A stretch of 64,000 nt of DNA from Onthomonas sp964456525 (GTDB lineage: Bacteria; Bacillota; Clostridia; Oscillospirales; Oscillospiraceae), in contig CAYWAP010000004.1 of assembly GCA_964456525.1 (NCBI GenBank), forward strand, positions 1 through 64,000, read 5' to 3'. The translations under genes were made by a program, and so were the position numbers. Positions 52,477-60,750 of the stretch are shown here, piece by piece (the first letter of the stretch is position 1; each line of letters starts with the position of its first letter). Under the pieces are notes generated by a model, which was not told the DNA's origin, did not search any database, and worked only from the letters and a program-made list of their open reading frames with translations.

Positions 52477-52901
52477 TACGCTTTAACCTCCTCATCAGCT
52501 TTGGTCACAACCTTGGTCTTGCAGGGCAGCTTATAGCTGGCCAAGCGCAGGGCCTCACGGGCGACCTCTTCGGAGACGCCGCCGATCTCAAACATGACAC
52601 GGCCGGGCTTAACAACGGCAACCCAATACTCCGGGGAGCCTTTACCTTTACCCATACGAGTCTCAGCGGGGTGCTGGGTGATGGGCTTATCGGGGAAGAT
52701 CTTGATCCAGACCTTACCGCCGCGGCGGGTGTAACGGGTCATGGCGACACGGGCCGCCTCAATCTGACGGGAGGTGATCCACGCAGGCTCCAGCGCCTGC
52801 AGGCCGAAGTCACCGTAATTCACTTTGGTACCGCGAGTAGCCTTGCCGGTCATGCGGCCGCGCATCTGCTTGCGGTATTTTACTCTCTTAGGCAGCAGCA
52901 T
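52476..52901 (-). CDS. rplP: 50S ribosomal protein L16
   Basis: 141 residues; LLPKRVKYRKQMRGRMTGKA opens the protein and KVWIKIFPDKPITQHPAETRMGKGKGSPEYWVAVVKPG near 64 contains the tip that reaches the peptidyl transferase centre. Overlaps rpsC by one base. Confidence 0.97.
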   Translation of the reverse strand: MLLPKRVKYRKQMRGRMTGKATRGTKVNYGDFGLQALEPAWITSRQIEAARVAMTRYTRRGGKVWIKIFPDKPITQHPAETRMGKGKGSPEYWVAVVKPGRVMFEIGGVSEEVAREALRLASYKLPCKTKVVTKADEEVKA

Positions 52902-53698
52902 CAGCGATCTCCTCCTTCCCTGCGGGATCCGCCAGAGCTCTGACGGTTACGTCTAAAATTGCCATTGCGGCGATCCCCACGGCGGCCACCGCGGCGGGGA
53001 CGGTCACTGTGCTCACGGTAGGGCTTGGACAGGTCGATGGTGCGGGGCGTGGTGCGCAGGGTCTGCTGCAGAACCTCACCTTTATAGACCCAGACCTTGA
53101 TGCCGATGCGGCCATAGGTGGTAGCCGCCTCTGCAAAGCCGTACTCGATGTCTGCACGCAGGGTCTGCAGAGGAATCGTGCCCTCATGATAGGACTCGCT
53201 GCGGGCAATTTCAGCGCCGTTGAGACGGCCGCTGATCTTGACCTTAATACCCTTGGCGCCGGAGCGCATGGCGCGGCCAATGGAGTTCTTCATGGCGCGG
53301 CGGAAGGAGATGCGCTTTTCAATCTGCTGGGCGATGTTCTCAGCCACCAGCTGTGCGTTGGCATCCACTTCGTTGCGCTTGACTTCCACAATGTTCAGGA
53401 CGGTGGTCTTGCCAATCATCTTCTCGACCTTGGCGCGCAGCGTTTCAATCTGCGTTGCGTCCTTGCCCAGGATCATACCGGGGCGTGCGCAGTGGACATA
53501 GATGGTGACCTTGGAGTTGTCACGCTCAATTTCAATCTTGGGCACGCCGGTGGAATACAGGGCCTTCTTCAGGAACTTGCGGATCTCCTGGTCCTCGACA
53601 ATCAGATCGCCGACTTTGTCCTCACGGGCATACCAGCGGGAATCCCAGTCCTTAATAACACCCACGCGAAAACCGTGGGGATTCACTTTCTGTCCCAT
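52901..53698 (-). CDS. rpsC: 30S ribosomal protein S3
   Basis: 265 residues. KH domain around 40-105 and C-terminal domain with [35 protein letters not shown]-like sequence near 155-190. Longer than the usual 210-230 because of an Arg/Gly-rich tail (about 228-265, [11 protein letters not shown] and [13 protein letters not shown]), an extension I infer to be rRNA-binding or disordered. Confidence 0.96.
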   Translation of the reverse strand: [265 protein letters not shown]

Positions 53699-53710
53699 GG
53701 ATCTGCCTCC

Positions 53711-54049
53711 TTATTCTTTCTCTTCCACCACAACGGTGATGTGAGAAGTTCTCTTGTTGATACGATAGCCGCGGCCCTTGGAAACGGGACGCATACGCTT
53801 CATAATCATGCCGGCGTCTGCATAAGCAGCCTTGATGACCAGCTTATCGGGATCCATGCCGAAGTTGTTCTCAGCATTGGCAGCCGCGCTCTTCACCAGC
53901 TTAATCAGATACTCGGAAGCAGCTTTCGGAGTGTGCTGGAGGATGGCAGTCGCCATCTCCACATCCTTGCCACGGATCAGCTGGCAGACCACGTTCACCT
54001 TACGGGGGGAGATACGTGCGAATGCCAGACTTGCTTTCGCTTCACTCAT
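53711..54049 (-). CDS. rplV: 50S ribosomal protein L22
   Basis: 112 residues from the ATG at 54049 (MSEAKASLAFARISPRKVN); open frame to 54112 reads back into rpsS. The beta hairpin that lines the exit tunnel is in MIMKRMRPVSKGRGYRINKRTSHITVVV. Confidence 0.96.
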   Translation of the reverse strand: MSEAKASLAFARISPRKVNVVCQLIRGKDVEMATAILQHTPKAASEYLIKLVKSAAANAENNFGMDPDKLVIKAAYADAGMIMKRMRPVSKGRGYRINKRTSHITVVVEEKE

Positions 54050-54062
54050 GTTCGCATCCTCC

Positions 54063-54332
54063 TTACTTGGTCTTGCCACCGGTGTGGCCTTTGAAGGTAC
54101 GGGTAGGAGCAAATTCGCCCAGCTTGTGGCCGACCATATCCTCGGTCACATAAACGGGGATAAACTTCTTACCGTTATACACATTGAACGTGTGGGAGAC
54201 GAAGGAGGGGAAGATGGTGGAGCTGCGGCTCCAGGTCTTCAGGGCCTTCTTCTCGCCAGTGGCGTTCATTTCATCGACTCTCTTCAGCAGCTCGGGGGCG
54301 CAGAAGGGGCCTTTCTTAACAGATCTGCTCAT
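54063..54332 (-). CDS. rpsS: 30S ribosomal protein S19
   Basis: 89 residues; MSRSVKKGPFCAPELLKRV at the start and the family signature GKKFIPVYVTEDMVGHKLGEFAPTRTFKGH near 54. Head of the small subunit, paired with S13. Confidence 0.97.
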   Translation of the reverse strand: MSRSVKKGPFCAPELLKRVDEMNATGEKKALKTWSRSSTIFPSFVSHTFNVYNGKKFIPVYVTEDMVGHKLGEFAPTRTFKGHTGGKTK

Positions 54333-54346
54333 TCTAACTGGCCTCC

Positions 54347-55180
54347 TTACTTAGTCTTACGATGACGGACGATAAAGCGTTCGCTGCGGTTCTTGTTGTT
54401 GCGGGTCTTGTAACCCAGAGCCGGCTTGCCCCAGGGAGTAACCGGGCCGGGACGGCCAACGGGTGCACGGCCTTCGCCGCCGCCGTGGGGATGGTCGTTG
54501 GGGTTCATGACGGAGCCGCGAACCGTGGGACGCACGCCCATGTGGCGCTTACGGCCAGCCTTGCCAATGTGGATGTTGCCGTGGTCCTCGTTGCCGATGC
54601 CGCCGATGCAGGCCCGGCAGTCCAGCTTAATCAGACGATATTCGCCGGAGGGCAGACGGATCTGTGCATAATCGCCCTCTTTGCCCATCAGCTGGGCGGA
54701 CTCGCCGGCCGCACGGACCAGCTGGGCGCCGTGGCTTTTGTGCATCTCAATGCAGGAGATCACGGTGCCGACGGGGATATTTGCCAGGGGCAGGCAGTTG
54801 CCGGGGAGGATGTCCGCCTCAGGGCCGGACTCCACAAAGTACCCGGGCTTCAGACCGGACTGGGCCAGGATATAGGACTTGGTGCCGTCCTCATACTGGA
54901 TCAGCGCGATATAAGCGGTGCGGTTGGGATCGTACTCCAGGCGCTGAACCACAGCACGGCCTGCCTTGTCGCGCTTGAAGTCGATGATGCGGTAAATCTT
55001 CTTGCCGCCGCCGCCGTGATGGCGAACCGTAATGCGGCCGGTGTTGTTGCGGCCGGAGTGCTTGTTCAGCTTCTGGGTAAGGCTGCGCTCAGGTCTAGCC
55101 TTCTTATCAACGCCATCGAAGCCGGACACAGTCATATGACGGCGTGCCGGGGTCGTAGGCTTAAACGTCTTAATAGCCAT
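54347..55180 (-). CDS. rplB: 50S ribosomal protein L2
   Basis: 277 residues. RNA-binding domain about 60-200 and the C-terminal loop GVRPTVRGSVMNPNDHPHGGGEGRAPVGRPG near 215 carrying the conserved histidine close to the peptidyl transferase centre. Confidence 0.97.
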   Translation of the reverse strand: MAIKTFKPTTPARRHMTVSGFDGVDKKARPERSLTQKLNKHSGRNNTGRITVRHHGGGGKKIYRIIDFKRDKAGRAVVQRLEYDPNRTAYIALIQYEDGTKSYILAQSGLKPGYFVESGPEADILPGNCLPLANIPVGTVISCIEMHKSHGAQLVRAAGESAQLMGKEGDYAQIRLPSGEYRLIKLDCRACIGGIGNEDHGNIHIGKAGRKRHMGVRPTVRGSVMNPNDHPHGGGEGRAPVGRPGPVTPWGKPALGYKTRNNKNRSERFIVRHRKTK

Positions 55181-55194
55181 TTTGCGTTACCTCC

Positions 55195-55488
55195 TTACAC
55201 CATTTCCTCGAAGAGCTCGATGGTCTTGGAGTCCTCGGTCAGCTTGACAATCGCTTTCTTCCAGTCGGCACGCTTGCCGGGACGGCCGGCGCCCATGCGC
55301 TTTTTCTTGCCGCTATAGTTCATGGTGTTGACCTTTTCGACCTTGACTTCGAAAATCTTCTCCACAGCTTTGGCGATCTCATTCTTGGTGGCCCGCTTGT
55401 CGACGACAAACGTATACTGACGCTCTGCGGTAGCGGCCATGGAAGCCTCGGTAACGACGGGCTTCTTGATGATATCATAAGCAGTCAT
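55195..55488 (-). CDS. rplW: 50S ribosomal protein L23
   Basis: 97 residues; YDIIKKPVVTEASM near 3 and VEKVNTMNYSGKKKRMGAGRPGKRADWKKAIV near 50. Tunnel-exit protein. Shares its first base with the last base of rplD. Confidence 0.97.
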   Translation of the reverse strand: MTAYDIIKKPVVTEASMAATAERQYTFVVDKRATKNEIAKAVEKIFEVKVEKVNTMNYSGKKKRMGAGRPGKRADWKKAIVKLTEDSKTIELFEEMV

Positions 55489-56108
55489 TACGCATAAACC
55501 TCCTCAATCGTCGCCAGAGCAGCCTTGTCAACCACCAGGCTCTTGGCGTTCACGATGTCATATACACTCAGGATATTCGCCGGAGTGGTGACCACGCCGG
55601 GAATATTGCGGCTGGACAGAACCACGTTCCGCTTCACGCCGTCGGTGACCACAACGGACTTGCCGGCGTTCACATTGTTCAGCAGCTGAACCATGCTCTT
55701 GGTCTTGATCTCTGCCAGATCCAGGCCGTCGATCACGATAACGGCGTTCTTGGCTGCCTTGTCCGACAGCACGCTCTTGAGCGCCAGGCGCTTGAGCTTT
55801 TTGTTCAGGCGATAGCGATAGGAGCGGGGCTTGGGCGCGAACACGACGCCGCCGTGGGTCCACTGGGGGCTGCGGATGCTGCCCTGACGGGCCCGACCGG
55901 TGCCCTTCTGTCTCCAGGGCTTTTTGCCGCCGCCGGAGACTTCCGCGCGGGTCAGAGCAGACTGCGTGCCCTGACGGCAGTTGGCCAGATGATTTTTGAC
56001 CACTGCATGAACGGCGACTTCATTGGGCTCAATCCCAAAGATGCCATCGTTCAGCTCGACTTCGCCGGTCTGAGTGCCGGTGATGTCATAAACATTAGCC
56101 TTAGGCAT
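55488..56108 (-). CDS. rplD: 50S ribosomal protein L4
   Basis: 206 residues. The tunnel-lining loop SGGGKKPWRQKGTGRARQGSIRSPQWTHGGVVFAPKPRSY runs from about 58 to 97. In E. coli L4 represses the S10 operon; whether the leader here does the same is unknown. Confidence 0.97.
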   Translation of the reverse strand: MPKANVYDITGTQTGEVELNDGIFGIEPNEVAVHAVVKNHLANCRQGTQSALTRAEVSGGGKKPWRQKGTGRARQGSIRSPQWTHGGVVFAPKPRSYRYRLNKKLKRLALKSVLSDKAAKNAVIVIDGLDLAEIKTKSMVQLLNNVNAGKSVVVTDGVKRNVVLSSRNIPGVVTTPANILSVYDIVNAKSLVVDKAALATIEEVYA

Positions 56109-56126
56109 TGTAATCTCTCCCCCCTA

Positions 56127-56855
56127 TTAATGGTTACGCGCAGAGGCCTTCTGCGGGTTGCGGCCGGAAGCCTTCTGCGGGTTCAGGCTGATGGAAGCAC
56201 CTGCCTGCTTTGCCTTGACGACCTTGGTGGTAGCCTTCAGAACGACCAGGCCGCCCTTGGGGCCGGGAACAGCGCCGCGAACAGCGATCAGATTGATCTC
56301 AGGATCGACCTTGACGATCTCCAGGTTGCGGATGGTAACCTGCTCGTTGCCCATCTGGCCTGCGCCGATTTTGCCCTTCCGAATCCGGGAGGGAGTGGAA
56401 GTGGAGCCCATGGAACCGGCATGACGGTGGACCGGGCCGCCGCCGTGGGTCATGGGGGTGCGCTGTGCGCCGTGACGCTTGACGACGCCGGCGTAGCCCT
56501 TTCCCTTGCTGGTGGCAGTGGCATCCACGTGCTCACCAACGCCGAAGACGTCCGCCTTCAGCTCATCGCCGATCTCGAGTTTATCCGCTTCTGTGAATTG
56601 GACCTCGCGCAGATACTTGACGTTCTGGACGTCTGCCTTGGCCAGATGGCCCTTCTGCGCCTTGGTCAGGTGTTTGTCAGTTGTGGCTCCATAGCCCAGC
56701 TGGACAGCTTCATAACCGTCCTTCTCCATGCTCTTTTTCTGGACGACATAGCAGGGGCCGGCCTCAATAACAGTGACGGGGACCACCTTGCCATCGGCAT
56801 CAAAGATCTGGGTCATGCCCACCTTTTTGCCCATGATTGCCTTTTTGTTGGCCAT
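56127..56855 (-). CDS. rplC: 50S ribosomal protein L3
   Basis: 242 residues. Signature THGGGPVHRHAGSMGSTSTPSRIRKGKIGAGQMG near 136-170. The C-terminus is about 20-25 residues longer than usual and carries a tandem NPQKASGR/NPQKASAR repeat, a local duplication with no known role. Confidence 0.96.
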   Translation of the reverse strand: MANKKAIMGKKVGMTQIFDADGKVVPVTVIEAGPCYVVQKKSMEKDGYEAVQLGYGATTDKHLTKAQKGHLAKADVQNVKYLREVQFTEADKLEIGDELKADVFGVGEHVDATATSKGKGYAGVVKRHGAQRTPMTHGGGPVHRHAGSMGSTSTPSRIRKGKIGAGQMGNEQVTIRNLEIVKVDPEINLIAVRGAVPGPKGGLVVLKATTKVVKAKQAGASISLNPQKASGRNPQKASARNH

Positions 56856-57003
56856 TTTGGATGTTTCCTCCTTGAAAGGTTATTGGTTGAATCGGACACA
56901 GCACACATTGGGCGAGCGCTCCTCCGGCTCAACATGACCCTCCCGGCTCGAATGTTCGCCGGGAAGCGGGTTCAACAAATGGTAAATGGAGATCCCGGCT
57001 GAA

Positions 57004-57312
57004 TTACAGCTTGATCTCAATATCAACGCCGGCAGGCAGCTGCAGGCTCATCAGGGATTCCACCGTTTTGGGGGTGGGATTCTGAATGTCGATCAGACGC
57101 TTGTGCGTGCGGCGCTCGAACTGCTCACGGGAGTCCTTATACTTGTGCACAGCGCGCAGGATGGTAACGACTTCCTTTTTGGTGGGCAGCGGGATGGGGC
57201 CGGAGACAGAGGCGCCGGTGCGCTTGGCCGTCTCAACAATCCGCTCTGCACTCTGATCGATCAGCTGATGGTCATAAGCCTTCAGGCGAATACGAATAGA
57301 TTCATTTGCCAT
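57004..57312 (-). CDS. rpsJ: 30S ribosomal protein S10 (NusE)
   Basis: 102 residues from the ATG at 57312 (MANESIRIRLKAYDHQLID); the open frame back to 57450 is leader. VSGPIPLPTKKEVVTILRAVHKYKDSREQFE near 36 is the family signature. Also binds NusB in antitermination. First gene of the superoperon; 148 bases before rplC. Confidence 0.97.
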   Translation of the reverse strand: MANESIRIRLKAYDHQLIDQSAERIVETAKRTGASVSGPIPLPTKKEVVTILRAVHKYKDSREQFERRTHKRLIDIQNPTPKTVESLMSLQLPAGVDIEIKL

Positions 57313-57584
57313 GATGTTTTCCTCCTGTTTCGTACTTTGTTGTACATGACGGGACCGGACGGGGCCGGGCTGATATTTTGTACACTCTGCCGCGTGTATC
57401 GCGCTTGGCCACAAGGAAAGCCGACAAAATCTGCCGGCCGCTGCGCCCATGAAGCTGGATACCCTCCAGAAGACGCACTCATCAGCCGCCCGAATCAGGT
57501 CCGGACATACTCAGCGGAAGTTACCGGCTTGCGCCGCAATCTCCCGCGTCATCGCATAGCCCACCTCTTTGGTGAACCTTAGGT

Positions 57585-57613
57585 ATGTTACTACACCTGA
57601 GAATAATTGTCAA
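57585..57613 (-). promoter_or_regulatory. S10 superoperon promoter
   Basis: Minus-strand TTGACA (57608-57613), 17-base spacer, TAACAT (57585-57590). Leaves a leader of about 265 bases before rpsJ, GC-rich with short inverted repeats (for example around 57344-57384), in which an L4-type control element could sit; I cannot define one. Confidence 0.75.
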
Positions 57614-57728
57614 GGGAAAAATGAAAAAACTTTTGAAACTTCCGTTTTTCTTCGTGGTTCCCCCTCTAAAAAGTGGGGCGGCAGGTTTTTTGGCCTTTCA
57701 AGTCAGGGGAAACACACCGGTCCATCTC

Positions 57729-57757
57729 TTGACAGCATTGGAAAAATTCGGTATTAT
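57729..57757 (+). promoter_or_regulatory. Nitroreductase promoter
   Basis: TTGACA (57729-57734), 17-base spacer, TATTAT (57752-57757); the gene starts about 48 bases on. Divergent from the S10 promoter. Confidence 0.8.
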
Positions 57758-57805
57758 ATGATCAAACTGAACGGAAACCTCTTTTTATTTGGAAAGGAGA
57801 TTTGT

Positions 57806-58327
57806 ATGGAATTCACAAAGGTGCTGCAACTTCGGCGTTCCACCCGCTCCTATCGCCCTGAGCAGATTACCGAGGAGCAGCTTTCCGCCATCCTCGCCGC
57901 CGCCCAGTCGGCCCCTGTGGGCATGGGCCGTTTTGATCATCTCCAGCTGGTCGTGGTTCAGAACCCGGAACTGCTGGAAGCGCTGAACGCGGATTTTGCC
58001 GCCGCCATTGACAACGCGGACGCCTGCCCCACCTACGGAGCGCCCACAGTCATCTTCGTGCTGGAGGATCGGGACGATGCCGACCTTTTGTCCGGCGCCA
58101 ATGCCGCCTGTGTTGTGGAGCACATGGCGCTGGCCGCCACCAGCCTGGGCCTTGGCAGCGTGTATCTGCTGGGCGTCTGCCGCGAATTGCAGGACGTCGC
58201 CCATGCCAACGCCCTGCTGCACGTCCCCAGCAACTTCCGCATGATTTCCGCCCTTGCGGTGGGCTACCCCGCAGAGCCGCTGACGGAGCGTCCGCTCCAG
58301 GATCGCCTGTCCGTCCTCCGCCTGTGA
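57806..58327 (+). CDS. Nitroreductase family protein
   Basis: 173-residue FMN-dependent oxidoreductase. The phosphate-binding arginines are in LQLRRSTRSYRPEQITEEQLSAIL near residue 8, and the C-terminal FMN loop is ALAVGYPAEPLTERP near 153; the central AAQSAPVGMG matches the family substrate loop. Short for the family (usually 180-220). Physiological substrate unknown; relatives reduce nitroaromatics, quinones or flavins. Strong AAAGGAG before the start. Confidence 0.88.
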   Translation: MEFTKVLQLRRSTRSYRPEQITEEQLSAILAAAQSAPVGMGRFDHLQLVVVQNPELLEALNADFAAAIDNADACPTYGAPTVIFVLEDRDDADLLSGANAACVVEHMALAATSLGLGSVYLLGVCRELQDVAHANALLHVPSNFRMISALAVGYPAEPLTERPLQDRLSVLRL

Positions 58328-58402
58328 GCCGCCCCTCCGGCAGACGCCGGAGAGGATACGGGCAACCAGAAACACCGTCATATAAACTATTAAAATGAAA
58401 CC

Positions 58403-58457
58403 GCTCCCCTTACGGCAAACCGCGAAGCAACACGGAACGCCGTAAGGGGAGCATTTT
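58403..58457 (+). terminator. Nitroreductase terminator
   Basis: GCTCCCCTTACGGC (58403-58416) pairs perfectly over 14 bases with GCCGTAAGGGGAGC (58439-58452), followed by ATTTTTG. Confidence 0.85.
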
Positions 58458-58566
58458 TGTACGGGCAAAGGGGAAAAGCCCTCATCAAATTCAGAGCGGA
58501 ACGGTAACGCCATGCAGAGCCGGAAAGCGCCCTACCCCGGCAGTCTTTGCCGGGCGGCCGCCTACA

Positions 58567-59256
58567 TCAGAAGTGGCTGACCAGGGCTGGCAGCTCGCCG
58601 AACGTTTGCAGGCGGGGCACCTGGGGCTGCTGCGCCGCCTTCGCCGGGTCCGGTTGATACCACGCAGCATGGAAGCCAAAGGCCTGCGCGCCCAGGACAT
58701 CCTTGCGGAGGCTGTCCCCAACAAACAGGCACTCCTCTTTTTGGCAGCCCGCCTTGTGCTGGCACAGCGCAAAAAAGCGCGCCTCCGGCTTTTCCACCCC
58801 TGCCTCCTCACTGGTGACAATGAAATCCACTCGATCGATCAAACCCAAGGTATCCAGCTTTTCCAGCTGCCAATCCAGCGTCATATCTGTGCCGGCGCCA
58901 ATCCGAATGCCCTGTGCCCGCAGCTGGTCCATGCTTTCCGCCGCGTCCGGCTCCGGAGCCGCGTGGGACAACAGCTCTCGCCAATAGAGGGTTCCCAGCG
59001 GCATCACGTGGCGCAGCGGCAGTCCGTACTCCTCCATCAACATTTGAAAGCGAATATACCGGTTGTGGACGGCGGCGGTTTCCCCACAGCGAAGGCGCTG
59101 CCGGTCCATCATCTCTTTGTAACGGCAAAGAAATTCTTCCCCGTCCAGTCCCAGATGTTCCTCCACGTAGCGGCGCACAGCGGGCAAGGCCGCTGCATGG
59201 GCACGCTTATAGCTGTACAACGTGTCGTCAATATCAAAAATCACTGCGCGAATCAT
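58567..59256 (-). CDS. HAD-superfamily hydrolase, YjjG/PGP-like
   Basis: 229 residues. Motif I FDIDDTLYSYK near residue 7, motif II near IGAGTDMT 118, lysine motif III in GVEKPEARFF near 154 and motif IV LFVGDSLRKDVLGAQAFG near 178; an alpha-helical C1 cap lies between residues 16 and 90. Substrate unknown; nucleotide or phosphoglycolate-type phosphatase is plausible. Stands alone on the minus strand. Confidence 0.85.
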   Translation of the reverse strand: MIRAVIFDIDDTLYSYKRAHAAALPAVRRYVEEHLGLDGEEFLCRYKEMMDRQRLRCGETAAVHNRYIRFQMLMEEYGLPLRHVMPLGTLYWRELLSHAAPEPDAAESMDQLRAQGIRIGAGTDMTLDWQLEKLDTLGLIDRVDFIVTSEEAGVEKPEARFFALCQHKAGCQKEECLFVGDSLRKDVLGAQAFGFHAAWYQPDPAKAAQQPQVPRLQTFGELPALVSHF

Positions 59257-59417
59257 AACGTCTCCTCCTGTTCAGCCCTCTTATTATGTAGGGCCGGGGT
59301 CTTTGGGCCAGTATACTGTAAATCCGGCCGCTCCGCAAGCCGCCTCTTTCCGCGTATTGGTACAAATAGAATCCGTGCGATAAATTGGTACGTATATTTT
59401 TTTGACAGAAGGTTTCA

Positions 59418-59446
59418 TTTACATCCTGCCCGTTCCGTTGTATAAT
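59418..59446 (+). promoter_or_regulatory. galM promoter
   Basis: TTTACA (59418-59423), 17-base spacer, TATAAT (59441-59446). Followed by an unusually long leader of about 155 bases. Confidence 0.75.
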
Positions 59447-59483
59447 TTTTGTATTGAAATTGCGATCTCTGTCGTGATCGCTG

Positions 59484-59545
59484 TTCTCTCACGGCAGGAG
59501 ATTTCCGGGCGGGAATCCCCTGCCGCCGCCCCCGCCGTGAGAGAA
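59484..59545 (+). other. Large stem-loop in the galM leader
   Basis: TTCTCTCACGGC (59484-59495) is perfectly complementary over 12 bases to GCCGTGAGAGAA (59534-59545). The enclosed bases form a second stem GGCAGG/CCTGCC that shares GGC with the first, so two mutually exclusive shapes are possible. No T-tract follows. Possible cis-regulatory RNA; not a class I recognise. Confidence 0.5.
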
Positions 59546-59607
59546 GGGCCGCATACGCCGAGGGCGTTGCGCGAAAACCCAAAACCAGTTCAAAAGGAGG
59601 ATGCTTC

Positions 59608-60657
59608 ATGTCCATTACTGCCGCGCCTTTTGGCGTCACCCGCTCCGGAGAAGCCGTCACCGTCTACACCATGACCAATTCCAACGGTATGACCGTCAAG
59701 GTTTTGGATCGGGGCTGTATCGTCCAATCCATTCAGGTTCCCGACCGCACCGGCACGCTGGTAGACGTCGCCCTGGGTTACGACTCCGTCCAGGCCTATG
59801 AGGATGGCAGCTGCTTTTTCGGGGCGTTTGTGGGCCGCTATGCCAACCGCATTGCCGGCAGCGCATTCCCGCTCAACGGGGAGATGGTCCGCCTGACCCC
59901 CAACGAAGGCCCCAACCACCTGCACGGCATCTACAGCAGCAGCTTTTTCTATGCAATTCCAGACGGCAATTCCCTGATGTTCAAGCGCACCAGCCCTGCC
60001 GGGGAGGAGGGGTATCCCGGCAAGCTGGAGATGACCATCACCTATACGTTGACCGATGACAACGCTCTGATTCTGGATTACCAGGCCACCACCGACGCAG
60101 ACACCGTGGTCAACCTGACCAACCACACCTATTTCAATTTGAACGGCCACGCCAGCGGCAGCGCGGAAAGCCAGCTCCTTCAGATCGCCGCCAGCCGGGT
60201 CAGCGCCATTGACGCCGCCTCATTGCCCACCGGCGTCTCCTTCGATGTGACCGGCACCCCCTTTGACTTCCGGTCCGCCAAGCCCATTGGCCGGGATCTG
60301 GACTGGAGTGATCCACAGATCAAGTTGGCCTGTGGCTATGACCACAACTTCATTTTGGATACCCACGGTATGGACGAACCCTTTGCCATCGCCCAGGGCG
60401 ATGAGACCGGCATCGTCATGACCTGCTGCACCACCCAACCCGCAGTTCAGCTTTACACCGGCAACTTTGTCCAGGATGACCCCTCCTGCGGAAAGGGCAA
60501 GGGCGGCGCCGCTTATGTCCAGCGCAGCGCCTTCTGCCTGGAGACACAGCATTATCCGGACTCTCCCAATCACGCAGAATTCCCCTCCACCCTGTTAAAG
60601 GCCGGGGAGACCTATCATCAGGTGACCAGCTATCAGTTCTCCGTAAAAGAATCCTGA
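59608..60657 (+). CDS. galM: Aldose 1-epimerase (mutarotase)
   Basis: Interconverts alpha and beta anomers of aldoses such as galactose and glucose. 349 residues; the catalytic histidine is in LTNHTYFNLNGHASG near 172 and the catalytic glutamate in AFCLETQHYPDSPNH near 312; GRYANRIAGSAF near 75 is the family opening motif. AAAGGAGG 7 bases upstream. No Leloir-pathway neighbours; the nearby genes offer no substrate hint. Confidence 0.92.
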   Translation: MSITAAPFGVTRSGEAVTVYTMTNSNGMTVKVLDRGCIVQSIQVPDRTGTLVDVALGYDSVQAYEDGSCFFGAFVGRYANRIAGSAFPLNGEMVRLTPNEGPNHLHGIYSSSFFYAIPDGNSLMFKRTSPAGEEGYPGKLEMTITYTLTDDNALILDYQATTDADTVVNLTNHTYFNLNGHASGSAESQLLQIAASRVSAIDAASLPTGVSFDVTGTPFDFRSAKPIGRDLDWSDPQIKLACGYDHNFILDTHGMDEPFAIAQGDETGIVMTCCTTQPAVQLYTGNFVQDDPSCGKGKGGAAYVQRSAFCLETQHYPDSPNHAEFPSTLLKAGETYHQVTSYQFSVKES

Positions 60658-60667
60658 CCCGGTCAAC

Positions 60668-60709
60668 AAAAGCCCGCCGCCTTCTCCCAGGAAAGGCAGC
60701 GGGCTTTTC
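60668..60709. terminator. Bidirectional terminator between galM and the nitrogenase-like genes
   Basis: AAAAGCCCGC ... GCCTT ... AAGGC ... GCGGGCTTTT with an A-tract on the left and T-tract on the right; sits between convergent genes. Confidence 0.85.
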
Positions 60710-60750
60710 TGCGTCCTCAAGCGGCTGCGGCTCCTTACCCCGCCCAGCCT

